From Rhodoblastus acidophilus (GTDB lineage: Bacteria > Pseudomonadota > Alphaproteobacteria > Rhizobiales > Beijerinckiaceae), in assembly GCF_025961575.1 (NCBI RefSeq), contig NZ_JAOQNX010000009.1, positions 1 through 64,000 on the forward strand: 64,000 bases of DNA, in the 5' to 3' direction. This document shows positions 42,403 to 52,198 of this stretch, one piece after another (the first letter of the stretch is position 1; every line of letters begins with the position of its first letter). Position numbers and translations under genes: made by a program. The notes under the pieces were generated by a model. The model was not told the DNA's origin, ran no database searches, and was given only the letters and a program-made list of their open reading frames with translations.

Positions 42403-44508
42403 ATGACCTTCACATTGAGCGATGCCAATGTTTCCTTGGTGGGCGGCGCGGGCGACAAAGCTCCCTACATGGGATGGAAAGGCGGTAATGGCGCGAGCGT
42501 GTCCACCACACTCGACGGCGACCAACTCGACACTCTCCACACAATTGACGATAGCGGACTAATCCTGCTCCCTCAGCTGACGGGCGGCCTTGGCGGTCAA
42601 GGCGGCGACGGCCTTGACGGCTATGTAAAGCAGTGGAGTGGCCAACCCGGTGGCGCGGGTGGCGCGGGCGGTGCGGTCAACGCGACATTTTCTGACAATG
42701 AACTCGGCTCGTCCAGTGTGCCTGTCACCTACAATTTCCAATTCCATCTCGCGGAACTGGGCGGCGCAGGCGGGGCAGGTGGAAACGGCGGCGATGGCGT
42801 CCACTCCCTCAATACAACAAATATATTCTTTGGGGCAGGCTACGGCGCCGAGGGAGGCGCAGGCGGCAAAGCCACCGCCAACGTATCCAACCTTGTGGCG
42901 TTTTGCCAAGACACCGACGCCACTCTTCAAGCTGATGCGACGGGCGGTCAGGGCGGTATTGGCGGAGCCGGCGGTTTTGGCGCCGTGTATATCAACTATC
43001 CACATGATGCTTGGTTCGCTGGTGGACAAGGGGGAGGAGGCGGAGCGGGGGGCGATGCGAAGGTCTCCGTCGATTCGGCTTCGGTAGCCGCGCGTTCAAT
43101 CGTCATCGCAGAGCACGCGCAGGGTGGCAGAGGCGGAAGGGGCGGCGGTGGCGGCTGGAAGGGAGATGGCTCTGTCAAGTCTCCAGATGGCGGCGGCGGC
43201 GGCGGGGGAAGCGCCAGCGTGTCTTTCAGCAACACGACCCTCAGCGCTACACATGTCGAAATCAAGTTGACCACTGATGCTGGCGGCGGCGGTACTGGCG
43301 TTCTCACGGGAGCGACGGGGTCAGAACGGATAGATTTTGAAAACGACGCTGTTCACCTTCTTGATACGTCGCCGAGCGCTCCTGACCTGCTCACCCTCCG
43401 GTTAAGCGCAACTGCGGGAGGCGGCGCAGTTCAATATAACCTTGTCGCGCTCAGCACCCGATCCAATGGCGCCGTCACAGGCAATCTGATTTTCCGCAAC
43501 AATGCGTTCATCGGTTCGGGCGCTTCCACGCTCGATCTGCAGGTTGCCGGCGGAGGCGTCAATGTCGATCTGCTCAACGGTCAGCTCAGCATCGGCGGCT
43601 CGGACTGGAACAGCCTGAGCGGTTTCACTCGGGTCAATCTCGACAGCAACGATACCGTCGAAACCGTGGCCGGCGCGCAAATCTATCTTGGCGGCGCCTC
43701 GGATCGTATTGTAGTGACGGCCGGGCGCGTGGGCGGCACGATCTACAACGCCGCCGGCGCATCCTTCATCCTCAAGTTCGAGGGCTTTTCCGGCCTGACC
43801 CAACAGGCTCTGCAGCAGGATTCGCAGATTGTCGGCGGCGACACCGTGATCACCATCGACGGCCAGAGCCTTACGCTCGCAGGCTATACGGGTCCAATCG
43901 ACGCGAGTAACACCGACATCACCTGTTTTCTCGAGGGAACCCGAATCGCCACGGCGCGGGGCGAAACCCCGGTCGAGGCGCTGCGCATCGGCGACCTGGC
44001 GTTGACCAGCGACGGCGAGGCGAAACCGATCCGCTGGATCGGACGCCGCACCATACACCGCCGCTTCGCCGATCCACTGCGGGCCTGCCCCATCCGCATC
44101 AAGGCGGGGGCGCTCGGTGATAAAATGCCTCGCCGCGACCTGCTGCTGTCGCCTGACCACGCGCTGTTCATCAGCGGCGCGCTGATTCATGCCGGCGCGC
44201 TGGTCAACGGCGCCAGCATCCTCCGCGAAACCCGCGTTCCCGAACGCTTCACCTATTTCCATGTCGAACTCGCCGACCACGACCTTGTCCTGGCTGAGGG
44301 CGCGGCGGCGGAAACGTTTGTCGACAACGTCGACCGCATGAGCTTTGACAATTGGGCCGAATACGAGGCCATCTGTCCACGGGGAAGCGATGCCGCGGAA
44401 ATGCTCTGGCCGCGCGCGAAATCGGCCAGGCAAATTCCGCGCGCGATCCGCGCCTTGATCAGCGCCCGCGCCAAGACACTGGGGCTGGCGACAGCCGACG
44501 CCGCCTAG
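42403..44508 (+). CDS. Glycine-rich protein with C-terminal Hint (hedgehog/intein) domain
   Basis: 701 residues with no Sec signal. Residues about 55-300 are dense in GGxGG motifs (GGAGGAGGAV, GGQGGIGGAGG, GGGGGGGS). A beta-rich repetitive region follows (about 330-500). A Hint_2 domain starts at Cys508 in ITCFLEGTRIATARGETPVE, with RWIGRRTIH and the block-B-like LLLSPDHALFISG. The end RMSFDNWAEYEAICP matches bacterial Hint_2 proteins, which are often secreted by type I systems. Cys508 could drive N-S acyl shift and self-cleavage. Codons and GC in the first half differ from neighbouring genes, suggesting transfer or low-complexity drift. No transporter gene is adjacent. Confidence 0.8.
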   Translation: MTFTLSDANVSLVGGAGDKAPYMGWKGGNGASVSTTLDGDQLDTLHTIDDSGLILLPQLTGGLGGQGGDGLDGYVKQWSGQPGGAGGAGGAVNATFSDNELGSSSVPVTYNFQFHLAELGGAGGAGGNGGDGVHSLNTTNIFFGAGYGAEGGAGGKATANVSNLVAFCQDTDATLQADATGGQGGIGGAGGFGAVYINYPHDAWFAGGQGGGGGAGGDAKVSVDSASVAARSIVIAEHAQGGRGGRGGGGGWKGDGSVKSPDGGGGGGGSASVSFSNTTLSATHVEIKLTTDAGGGGTGVLTGATGSERIDFENDAVHLLDTSPSAPDLLTLRLSATAGGGAVQYNLVALSTRSNGAVTGNLIFRNNAFIGSGASTLDLQVAGGGVNVDLLNGQLSIGGSDWNSLSGFTRVNLDSNDTVETVAGAQIYLGGASDRIVVTAGRVGGTIYNAAGASFILKFEGFSGLTQQALQQDSQIVGGDTVITIDGQSLTLAGYTGPIDASNTDITCFLEGTRIATARGETPVEALRIGDLALTSDGEAKPIRWIGRRTIHRRFADPLRACPIRIKAGALGDKMPRRDLLLSPDHALFISGALIHAGALVNGASILRETRVPERFTYFHVELADHDLVLAEGAAAETFVDNVDRMSFDNWAEYEAICPRGSDAAEMLWPRAKSARQIPRAIRALISARAKTLGLATADAA

Positions 44509-45290
44509 CCTTTCCGCCGCTCCCGCGCCATCTGGAAGTGCAGCGCCTCGGCCATGAAGGAATAGATCGCGCCGGTCATAGCGTGAATGAACCCCGGCGC
44601 GCCGCATAGAAAAACGCGCCGCAGAACAAAAATCCGGAAAAAATACATCGGCGGATTGAACACAAGTTTCAAAACGCTCGGCTTCTTCCCGGCGGCGATG
44701 CGCTGTTCCGCCTTGAGCCGCGCGTAAAGAATCTCTTTCGGCATTTGCGCGTCGAGCCGCAGCCCGCGCTCATGGCGCAGCAGCCCGCGCGTGACGTCGC
44801 GGATTTCGCCGGCGACGACCAGCCCCTCATGCACCAAAACGTCTTCGTCGAAACGCGCCCCCGCGCGGCGCACCAGCCGCAGGATCGGGTCGGGCCGCAC
44901 CGACGGGGGCGGCGGCTCGGTTTCGCCATAAAGGGTCAACACGCGAGGCAGCCTCCAGCCACCGACTTCCGCCGGCGCCGCCAGCAATTCAGGCAGTTCA
45001 GCGCGCAAAAAATCATCGAGCCATTCGTCGGCGTCGATGCTGATCACCCAATCTTGCCGCGCCTGCTCCAGAGCAAACTGCTTTTGCTTCGCATAACCCG
45101 GCCAGTCCCGCCGGTGCAGCGCGATCGGAAAACCCCGGCTGCGAAAATCCTCGATGATCGCCAGCGTGCGGTCGGTCGAGCCGGAATCGACCACGACGAT
45201 CTCGGCGCAGTCGGAAAGGCTTTGCAGGCAGGCGCCGATGCAGGCCTCCTCGTCCCGGCAGATCACGGTAGCGGAGAGCGGCAGCGGCAC
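44505..45290 (-). CDS. GT2 glycosyltransferase, LPS-core type (WaaE/KdtX-like)
   Basis: A 261-residue GT-A enzyme. ATVICRDEEACIGACLQSL and IVVVDSGSTDRTLAI are the donor-binding strands; ISIDADEWL holds the DxD. RRDWPGYAKQKQFALEQA is the signature of the WaaE/KdtX subgroup that adds glucose or heptose to LPS inner core. The start is GTG at 45290 with GGGG upstream, two bases after the DUF707 stop; the open frame further upstream is the shadow of that gene. Its stop overlaps the Hint gene end by four bases (convergent). Confidence 0.85.
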   Translation of the reverse strand: MPLPLSATVICRDEEACIGACLQSLSDCAEIVVVDSGSTDRTLAIIEDFRSRGFPIALHRRDWPGYAKQKQFALEQARQDWVISIDADEWLDDFLRAELPELLAAPAEVGGWRLPRVLTLYGETEPPPPSVRPDPILRLVRRAGARFDEDVLVHEGLVVAGEIRDVTRGLLRHERGLRLDAQMPKEILYARLKAEQRIAAGKKPSVLKLVFNPPMYFFRIFVLRRVFLCGAPGFIHAMTGAIYSFMAEALHFQMARERRKG

Positions 45291-45292
45291 GA

Positions 45293-46183
45293 TCAGCCCC
45301 GCGCGCGGCGCAGCGGCGTGAGCTGCGGGCGCCGCGTCAATTGCCGGCGCAGGATGGTCAAAATATTGCCCAGCGGCGGCTCCTGCATGGCGAGATGCCG
45401 CCGCACCCGCGCATAGCCCCAGGTCATGCGCAGGGCGAGCGCCCCGCGTCCCTCGACGCGCCGTCCGCGATCGTCGATGCCGGCGTAGAACAAGGGACGG
45501 TGGCGCCCCGTCACCCCGAATTTCGCGCGCAAAACCGCCTCTTCGTCCTCGGCGATCAGCCCCTGTTTCGCCATCTGCCCGCGCAGCACGCGCCCGACCG
45601 GGCGGGTGTGGCGGATCGGAATGCTGTCGAGGATGGCGGCCCGCCGGTGCGGATCGTCGGACAGCCGGCACCACACATAATCGAGGCCGAACCCGCTCTG
45701 GGTATGGGCGAAATCGGGCAGGATTTTTTCCAGCACGTCGCGGCGCAGGCAAGGCGCCATGATCTCGACGAAATTCACATAGCGCAGGGTGAAGCCCGGG
45801 CAGGCCAGCACGGAGAAATGGGAAAAATAGCTGTCCCAGCTGAGCGCGGGCTGGGCGACATCGAGGTCGTAGCGGCGCATGGCGGCGAAAATCGCCTCAA
45901 TGTCCGCCGCGCGCATGTCGAGGTCGTCGTCGGGCAGCAGGACGTAATCATAGCCGTCGAGCGCGCCCTCGCGCGCCAGCACGTCGTACAGGCCGTCCCA
46001 TTTGCCGCCCTTTTTCAGCGCAACCGGCACATCCGGGCCATGGTCGAAAGCCGCTTCGGGATCATAGACGCTGACGATCAGATCGAAACTGCGCCGCTCC
46101 GCGCCCTCGAGCCAGCGCGGGTGCAAGGAATTCCGCCCCGCGCGCACCACGACGAGGTTCGTCCGTTCCGTATCAGGCCGCAT
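45293..46183 (-). CDS. DUF707 family putative glycosyltransferase
   Basis: A 296-residue protein resembling DUF707. It starts TNLVVVRAGRNSLHPRWLEG. YDYVLLPDDDLDMRAADIEA carries a DDD acid cluster near residue 90. WDSYFSHFSVLACPGFTLRY, VNFVEIMAPCLRRDVLEKIL and QSGFGLDYVWCRL are family features. It is probably a nucleotide-sugar-dependent enzyme of envelope glycans. The ATG at 46183 overlaps the upstream GT25 stop (TGATG), so the genes are translationally coupled. Exact reaction unknown. Confidence 0.75.
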   Translation of the reverse strand: MRPDTERTNLVVVRAGRNSLHPRWLEGAERRSFDLIVSVYDPEAAFDHGPDVPVALKKGGKWDGLYDVLAREGALDGYDYVLLPDDDLDMRAADIEAIFAAMRRYDLDVAQPALSWDSYFSHFSVLACPGFTLRYVNFVEIMAPCLRRDVLEKILPDFAHTQSGFGLDYVWCRLSDDPHRRAAILDSIPIRHTRPVGRVLRGQMAKQGLIAEDEEAVLRAKFGVTGRHRPLFYAGIDDRGRRVEGRGALALRMTWGYARVRRHLAMQEPPLGNILTILRRQLTRRPQLTPLRRARG

Positions 46184-46977
46184 CAACCGTGGCTCGTCAT
46201 CTGCTCTTGAAGCCGGCGGATGGCGCGGCGGCTGTCGGCGCGCGCATGGAACAGCTGCATGTTATAATCGAGCTGGTAGCGGATATTGGCCATGAAGCGG
46301 CGCATGCCGCCGCAATTGGCCTGGGAGGCCGCCTCGATGCGCGAGGCGCTGATATGGCTGCACAGGCCCAGCTCCCCGATGCGCAGCGGCGGCGGATCGA
46401 CCACCAGCACGGGAAGACCGAACTCCCACCAGTGCTTGATGTCCATGTCGAGCGGCCGGCTGAACGGCAGCGCATTGACCAGCAGCATTTCGGCGGCGGT
46501 GCGGTCGAGCGCATAGCCGAGGGTCAGGCCCGGCACGCGATTGGGCGCGACCAGACGGCGTTCGCCATTGAGATGCGCAATGGTCGCGCCCAGCACCGGC
46601 TTGCGCGAGAACAGCTTGACCAGCGCGCCGGTCGGCGGCGCGGAGCCGAGGTCCTCGACCACCCTGACCAGGGCGCCATCGGCGTCGAAATCGTCCTCGA
46701 GAATGACGGCGCCTTCGAGATTGTCCTCGACGATGCGTCGCCACAGCTCGTAATGGCTCAGGTAGCAGCCGATTTCCGGCCGCGACAACGGCCGCTTGTA
46801 CTTACGGGCGTTCAGATCGGCGTCATAGACGCTGGCGACGTCGGAATCGCGCAGCTTCGCCCCCTCGACGGCGTCGAAGAAGGTGAAGGGCAGCCCGATC
46901 GCCTCGAGCGCCCGCTTGCTCGCTGCGCGCCGTTGCGTGGCGCGCTTCAGCGAAATCACGAAAACAGGCCAAGCCAA
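46183..46977 (-). CDS. Family GT25 glycosyltransferase (LOS/LPS)
   Basis: A 264-residue enzyme of the LOS biosynthesis GT25 family. VFVISLKRATQRRAASKRAL (start motif), EIGCYLSHYELWRRIVED and AVILEDDFDADG (the EDD/DxD motif) are typical. The TTG at 46977 is preferred because GGAG lies seven bases upstream and the family begins right there; the frame continues to 47094. It probably transfers galactose or another hexose to lipooligosaccharide. A paralogue is encoded divergently next door. Confidence 0.82.
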   Translation of the reverse strand: MAWPVFVISLKRATQRRAASKRALEAIGLPFTFFDAVEGAKLRDSDVASVYDADLNARKYKRPLSRPEIGCYLSHYELWRRIVEDNLEGAVILEDDFDADGALVRVVEDLGSAPPTGALVKLFSRKPVLGATIAHLNGERRLVAPNRVPGLTLGYALDRTAAEMLLVNALPFSRPLDMDIKHWWEFGLPVLVVDPPPLRIGELGLCSHISASRIEAASQANCGGMRRFMANIRYQLDYNMQLFHARADSRRAIRRLQEQMTSHG

Positions 46978-47177
46978 ACCGTTGCTCCAAACAGATTTCG
47001 CCTTGAGAACCAAGCCCAAAATCGCAACACACGCGGCGTTCCCATCGGCCGATGAGCAGTCATATACCAAATCGGCCACAAGCGCTACCGCCAAGTCGTT
47101 CGATTCGCCTTGGAACTCTTAAGCTTGACTTGACTATACGTGAGGAGTGGTGACGGAGTGGTAAACTATCGGACGAT

Positions 47178-47975
47178 TTGGGCGGCGACGTGACAACAAC
47201 ACAACCCACGGCTAGAAATGAAAAATTAACGCGGGGCGTTCTGGTGTCCGACTGCAAGGCCTTCATTCTCCATCTGGAACGGGCGCGCCAGCGGCGATCG
47301 CAGGCGGAGGCGATCGCCGCCGCGACGCCCATGCCGACCGAGATTCTGGCGGCCGTCGACGGCGCGGCGCTCAGCGACGCCGAGGTCGCGAAAGTCTACA
47401 CGCGCCAGCTGCATGCGCCGCGCTTCTATCTCGGCCTCAACCGCGCCGAGATCGGCGCCTTCCTGTCGCATCGCGCCGCCTGGCGGCGCATTGTCGAGGA
47501 CGGGCTGGATTTCGGTCTGGTGTTCGAGGACGACGCCCATATCGACGCCGCCGCCTTCGCCCGCACCTGCGCCTTCGCCAAGGCCTCGCGCAGCCAGTGG
47601 GACTATGCTTTGGCGCCGGCGATGAACCGCCGCCCGGGCGCGGGCCAGCGGGTGACGCTGAACCATCCGAGCGCGCCGCCGCTGCGCGCCTTGGCGCAAT
47701 TCGTCTCCAACGCCGCCGCGCGCCGCCTGCTCGCCGTCACCGAGCGGTTCGACCGGCCGGTCGACACGTTCCTGCAGATGAGTTGGGTGACCGGCCTGGA
47801 ATTACTGACCTTCACGCCGTCCGGCGTCTTCGAGATCTCCGAATCCCTGGGCGGTTCGACGATCCAGCATCCGAGCAAATCGGCGCAGGAAAAGCTCTGG
47901 CGCGAACTGTCGCGCCCGATCTACCGCGCCCAGGTGCGGCTCTACCACGCCTTCGCGGCGCGCCCGCACCCCTGA
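47178..47975 (+). CDS. Family GT25 glycosyltransferase (paralogue)
   Basis: A protein of up to 265 residues. The GT25 fold begins CKAFILHLERARQRRSQAEA and contains EIGAFLSHRAAWRRIVEDGL and GLVFEDDAHID, parallel to the divergent neighbour, so the pair probably arose by duplication and inversion. The start is uncertain: TTG 47178, GTG 47190, or GTG 47244 (MSDCKAF..., with GGGG eight bases upstream and best agreement with the family N-terminus). Likely role: sugar addition to LOS/LPS core. It converges on the LpxL-like gene. Confidence 0.8.
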   Translation: MGGDVTTTQPTARNEKLTRGVLVSDCKAFILHLERARQRRSQAEAIAAATPMPTEILAAVDGAALSDAEVAKVYTRQLHAPRFYLGLNRAEIGAFLSHRAAWRRIVEDGLDFGLVFEDDAHIDAAAFARTCAFAKASRSQWDYALAPAMNRRPGAGQRVTLNHPSAPPLRALAQFVSNAAARRLLAVTERFDRPVDTFLQMSWVTGLELLTFTPSGVFEISESLGGSTIQHPSKSAQEKLWRELSRPIYRAQVRLYHAFAARPHP

Positions 47976-47982
47976 CGACGCG

Positions 47983-48858
47983 TCATTTCCAGCGGTCGTG
48001 GGTCCACATCCATTGTTCCGGATGCTGGCGGATGGTGCGCTCCAGCTCCGCCTGTATCGCCGCGGTGGCGGCGAAAATATCGGCGTTGCGGTCCTCTGTG
48101 CGCGGCACGTCGATCACCAGCGCGCGCATGCGGAATTTCACACCCGGCAAGCGCTCCCCGGTGATCAGCACCAGCGGAATGCCGCATTGGCGCGCGACCA
48201 TGGCCGGGAACGGCGTGGTCTGGGCGGGACGGCCGAAAAACGGGGTTTGCAGCCCCATATGGACCTGCTGGTCGACCAGGAAGGCGATGCTGCCGCCCTG
48301 TCGCGCATAGCGGATCATGGCGACCGGGGTTTCGGGGTCGCGCTTGGCCATGAGGCCGCCGGGATAATATTTCAGCCGGGTCGCCAGCACATTGGCGTTG
48401 ACCCGCGCATTGGACATGGGGTGGTAGACCCCGAGCGGCTTGAAGCCGAACTCGACCAGCACGGAGCTGCCGCCTTCCCAATTGGCCTGGTGCGCGCCGC
48501 AGAACACCGCGCCCTTGCCGGCGCTGGCGATGGCGCGCAAAACCTCGGGATTTTCCACCTCGACCCGCCCCTTGGCGATCTCCTCGAGATGGAAGAACTC
48601 GCCGAGCACGAAGCCGAGATTGCGCCAGACCGCGCCGGCGAGCTTTTCCGCGCCGGCCTCGTCGAGCTCCGGCATGGCCGACTTCAGGTTGCGCAGCAGA
48701 CGGGGGTGGCGCTTCTTCGATTTCGGCCCGAACCAGCCGACCAGCCAGCCGCCGAGCCTGGACGAGACCTCGACCGGCAGCGCCGACAGAAGGAAGCCCA
48801 TGACGCGAAAGCCGGCATATTCCAGCAGGTGGCGAATCTGACGCGCTCGCGTGGCCAT
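47983..48858 (-). CDS. LpxL/HtrB-like lipid A acyltransferase
   Basis: A 291-residue membrane-associated acyltransferase. An N-terminal hydrophobic segment (LEYAGFRVMGFLLSALPVEV) is followed by the catalytic H-x4-E motif GAHQANWEGGSSV near residue 140, and by IAFLVDQQ and TPFFGRPAQTTPFPAMVARQ, diagnostic of HtrB/LpxL. It transfers a secondary acyl chain to Kdo2-lipid IVA or, in some relatives, to another lipid. The ATG at 48858 follows AGGAG at a slightly long spacing. It belongs with the adjacent glycosyltransferases as an outer-membrane lipid module. Confidence 0.88.
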   Translation of the reverse strand: MATRARQIRHLLEYAGFRVMGFLLSALPVEVSSRLGGWLVGWFGPKSKKRHPRLLRNLKSAMPELDEAGAEKLAGAVWRNLGFVLGEFFHLEEIAKGRVEVENPEVLRAIASAGKGAVFCGAHQANWEGGSSVLVEFGFKPLGVYHPMSNARVNANVLATRLKYYPGGLMAKRDPETPVAMIRYARQGGSIAFLVDQQVHMGLQTPFFGRPAQTTPFPAMVARQCGIPLVLITGERLPGVKFRMRALVIDVPRTEDRNADIFAATAAIQAELERTIRQHPEQWMWTHDRWK

Positions 48859-49149
48859 TTCACCACATTGCTCCTGAATTTTCCGCGGGGGGCGCGGACG
48901 CCGCCCGCAACACGCGTGGCGCCTCTAGCGCATCGGCCGCGCGCCCGTCAAGCCGAGCGCGGGAAAGGCTTGGTTTGCGCAAAGGCTCATCCCCCTTCGT
49001 TAATTTTCCGTTCATGTGCCGCCCCGGATAAGCCAAACTGTGGTTGCAAGTTTTCCCTACTGCGGCGATAGGGAATCAAGATCCGGCGACTCGCTTTTCG
49101 CGCCGCGCCGGGCTAACACGTTGCCGCCAGACGGACGGAAGGAATGACC

Positions 49150-50655
49150 ATGGCCGCGCGGCCCTCGCACAGGAGAGTTCGAGCCAAGCGAGCGATCGCC
49201 CGATTCGCGACGCTGGGCGCCGTCCTGACCCTGACGGCCTGTACGGTCGGCCCCGATTACCAGCGCCCGGAAGCGCCGGTTTCAACCACGTTCAAGGAAG
49301 CCAAGGGCTGGAAGCCGGCCCATCCCAGCGATTCCCTGCAAAAGGGCCGCTGGTGGGTGATCTTCCACGATTCCGAACTCGACCGGCTCGCCTCCCAGGT
49401 CGACGTCACCAACCAGAATGTCGCCGCCGCGCTCGCCGCCTACGAACAGTCCAAGGCCATCGTGCGCGAGACGCAATCCGGCCTGTTGCCGACGGTCGGG
49501 GCCAATTGGAACGGCACGCGCAGCGGCACCGGCGGCGCGCTCAGCGCCACCCGCCGCGCCGTCGCCACGGGGATTTCCTACCCGCAGGGCAATATCAGCT
49601 GGACGCTGGACATCTGGGGCAAGGTGCGCCGCCAGGTCGAATCCAACGAAGCCCTCGCCCAGTCCGACCTCGCCACGCTGGAGAACGCCAAGCTTTCGGC
49701 CCAGGCCCAGCTCGCCCTAGCCTATTTCAACCTGCGCAGCCAGGACATGCTGCGGGCGCTGCTCAAGCGCACCATCACCGCCTATGAGGAAACCCTGCGC
49801 ATCACCCGCAATCAGTACAACAGCGGCACGGTGTCCCAGGCCGACCTGATCACGGCGGAAATCCAGGTGTTGAACACGCAGGCGCAATATGAATCCGCCG
49901 CCGTCAGCCGCGCGCAATACGAGCACGCCATCGCCGCCCTGATCGGCCGCCCGCCCGCCGACCTGACCATCAAGGTCGGCAGCCTCGCGCATCTGCCGCC
50001 GCCGGTGCCGGCGCGCCTGCCCTCGACCCTGCTGGAGCGCCGCCCCGACGTCGCCGCGGCCGAACGGACCATGCAGGCGCAGAACGCGCTGATCGGCGTG
50101 GCGGTCGCGGCCTATTACCCGCAAATCACCTTCAACGCCGCCGGCGGATTCGAGGGCGCCAACGCTTTTCCGCTCACCGCCGCGCATCTGATCTGGTCGG
50201 TCGGCGGCGAGGGCGCGAGCACGCTGTTCGACGGCGGCCTGCGCGCCGCCCAGACCGACGCGGCGCAAGCCTCCTACCGGGCGGCGGTGGCCAATTACCG
50301 GCAGACCGTGCTCACCGCCTTCCAGGAGGTCGAGGACCAGCTGGTCGCCCTGCGCCTCTACGCCAAGGAACTCAAAATCCGGGAACAGGCGCGCGACCGG
50401 GCGGCGGAAGCGGTCAAGGTCTATCTCAACCAATATCGCGCGGGCACGGTCGCCTTCACCACCGTCGTGGTGGCGCAGGCGACCCTGCTCGCCGACGAGG
50501 AGGCGGTGCTCACCGCGCAGCAGGCGCTGTTCACCGCCACCGTCAACCTCATTCAATATCTCGGCGGCGGCTTCGACGCCTCCGAGCTGCTCGCCGAACA
50601 GCCGCCGCCGCTTTCGGAAGCGGTGGCGCGGTCTCTGCCGATTCCGCCGCAATAG
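49150..50655 (+). CDS. RND efflux outer-membrane lipoprotein (NodT family)
   Basis: A 501-residue TolC-superfamily outer-membrane factor. The lipoprotein signal ends at LTLTAC-TVGPDYQRPEAP (Cys near residue 31). The motif TVGPDYxxP is the NodT/OprM hallmark. Two long helical hairpin repeats follow (about 60-240 and 270-470). The ATG at 49150 is preferred over the one at 49144 because GGAAGGA then has normal spacing. It is first of a four-gene efflux operon. Confidence 0.92.
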   Translation: MAARPSHRRVRAKRAIARFATLGAVLTLTACTVGPDYQRPEAPVSTTFKEAKGWKPAHPSDSLQKGRWWVIFHDSELDRLASQVDVTNQNVAAALAAYEQSKAIVRETQSGLLPTVGANWNGTRSGTGGALSATRRAVATGISYPQGNISWTLDIWGKVRRQVESNEALAQSDLATLENAKLSAQAQLALAYFNLRSQDMLRALLKRTITAYEETLRITRNQYNSGTVSQADLITAEIQVLNTQAQYESAAVSRAQYEHAIAALIGRPPADLTIKVGSLAHLPPPVPARLPSTLLERRPDVAAAERTMQAQNALIGVAVAAYYPQITFNAAGGFEGANAFPLTAAHLIWSVGGEGASTLFDGGLRAAQTDAAQASYRAAVANYRQTVLTAFQEVEDQLVALRLYAKELKIREQARDRAAEAVKVYLNQYRAGTVAFTTVVVAQATLLADEEAVLTAQQALFTATVNLIQYLGGGFDASELLAEQPPPLSEAVARSLPIPPQ

Positions 50656-50745
50656 GGCTTGATCCCGGGGCCAGCCGCCTCCAAGTGCTGGAGACGACGC
50701 AATCCGGAGCTAAGCCGCCCCGCCGGGGCGTGAAATGGACGTGGA

Positions 50746-52191
50746 ATGACGACCGAAGATCTCGAACATTTCGCCTCGGAGCGGAAGGCGCCCGCGGCCC
50801 GCGTCTCCGCGCCGCCCGTCGCGCCGGCGCGCACGGGCGGACGGCTGCGCACGATTCTGGTCTGGATCGCGGTTCTGGCGGCGCTCGGGCTCGCCGCCCG
50901 CTTCATCTGGACCCGCAACATCGAGACCGCCACCCCGGTGGCGCAATTGAAGAAATCCGACCGCGGCGGCGCACAGCCCGTAGGCGTCGCCACCGTCGGG
51001 CGGCGCGACGTCCATGTCATCCTCAACGCGCTGGGGACCGTCACCCCGCTCGCCACGGTCACCGTGGTCAGCCAGATTTCCGGCGTGCTCCAGGAAGTCG
51101 GTTTTGTTGAGGGCCAGAAGGTCAAGAAGGGCGACTTCCTCGCCCAGATCGACGACCGGCCCTATCGCGCGCAAAAGGCCCAATACGAGGGCCAGCTCGC
51201 CCGCGACCAGGGGTTTCTGGCGCAAGCCAAGGCCGACGAGGAGCGCTACCAGCGCCTGCTCAAGCAGAACTCGATCGCCAGCCAGACCGCGGAAAACCAG
51301 AAATTCGTCGTCAAGCAATATGAGGGCACGGTCGCCGCCGATCAGGCGCAGGTCGACGCCCAGGCGCTGAACATCGCCTATGCCCGCATCACCTCGCCGG
51401 TCGACGGCCGCGTCGGCCTGCGCCTGGTCGATCCCGGCAATTACGTCACCGCCGGAACCGCCTCGACCTCGTCGAACGCCGGCATTGTCGTGGTCACGCA
51501 ATTGCAGCCGATCTCGGTGGTCTATTCGATCCCCGAGGATTCCCTGCGCCGCGTCGCGCCGCAGCTCCTGGAGGGCAAGACGCTCGAAACCGACGTCTAC
51601 GACCGCACCAACACAAAATTCTTGGCAAAGGGCGAGACCCGCGCCCTCGACAACCAGGTCGATTCCACCACCGGCATGGTCAAGCTGCGCGCCTATTTCG
51701 ACAACAAGGACGACGCGCTGTTTCCAAATCAGTTCGTCAATGTGCGGCTGCTCGCCAGCACCATTCCCCAGGCGTTGACGGCGCCAGTTTCCGGCATCCA
51801 GCACGGCGCGCCCGGCGATTACGCCTGGGTGGTCGCGCCCGAAGGGACCGTTTCCGTCAAAACCGTCAAGCTCGGCCAGACCGACGGCGACATCGTGCAG
51901 ATCCTGTCGGGTCTGAACGAGGGCGACCGCATTGTCGTCGATGGTTCCGACCGCCTGCGCGAGGGCGGCGAGGCGCGGGTGGTGATGATCGACGGGGTTT
52001 CCACTCCGGTGGAGGGCGGCTCGGCCAAACCCCAAAGCGACGCCAAGGCGCAAAGCGAGGCCAAACCTCAAAGCGAAGCCAAGCCCCAAGGCGAAGCCGC
52101 GCCCGAGGCCAAACCCTCCGACGCCAGCGCCTCCCGCGAGGAGCGCCGAAAAAAACGCAAGGACGGCGCCGCGCCGCCGACCACGAACTGA
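50746..52191 (+). CDS. RND efflux periplasmic adaptor (MdtA-like)
   Basis: A 481-residue membrane-fusion protein. The N-terminal helix ([20 protein letters not shown], about 40-60) anchors it. The barrel-sandwich motif [20 protein letters not shown], the helical hairpin, and [19 protein letters not shown] follow. The C-terminal tail (about 420-480) is a repetitive Ala/Lys/Pro/Gln/Glu stretch of [12 protein letters not shown] units ending in basic [10 protein letters not shown]; it is not part of the conserved fold. It lies between the outer-membrane factor and the permease, with eight bases to the latter. Confidence 0.92.
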   Translation: MTTEDLEHFASERKAPAARVSAPPVAPARTGGRLRTILVWIAVLAALGLAARFIWTRNIETATPVAQLKKSDRGGAQPVGVATVGRRDVHVILNALGTVTPLATVTVVSQISGVLQEVGFVEGQKVKKGDFLAQIDDRPYRAQKAQYEGQLARDQGFLAQAKADEERYQRLLKQNSIASQTAENQKFVVKQYEGTVAADQAQVDAQALNIAYARITSPVDGRVGLRLVDPGNYVTAGTASTSSNAGIVVVTQLQPISVVYSIPEDSLRRVAPQLLEGKTLETDVYDRTNTKFLAKGETRALDNQVDSTTGMVKLRAYFDNKDDALFPNQFVNVRLLASTIPQALTAPVSGIQHGAPGDYAWVVAPEGTVSVKTVKLGQTDGDIVQILSGLNEGDRIVVDGSDRLREGGEARVVMIDGVSTPVEGGSAKPQSDAKAQSEAKPQSEAKPQGEAAPEAKPSDASASREERRKKRKDGAAPPTTN

Positions 52192-52198
52192 GCCGGCG

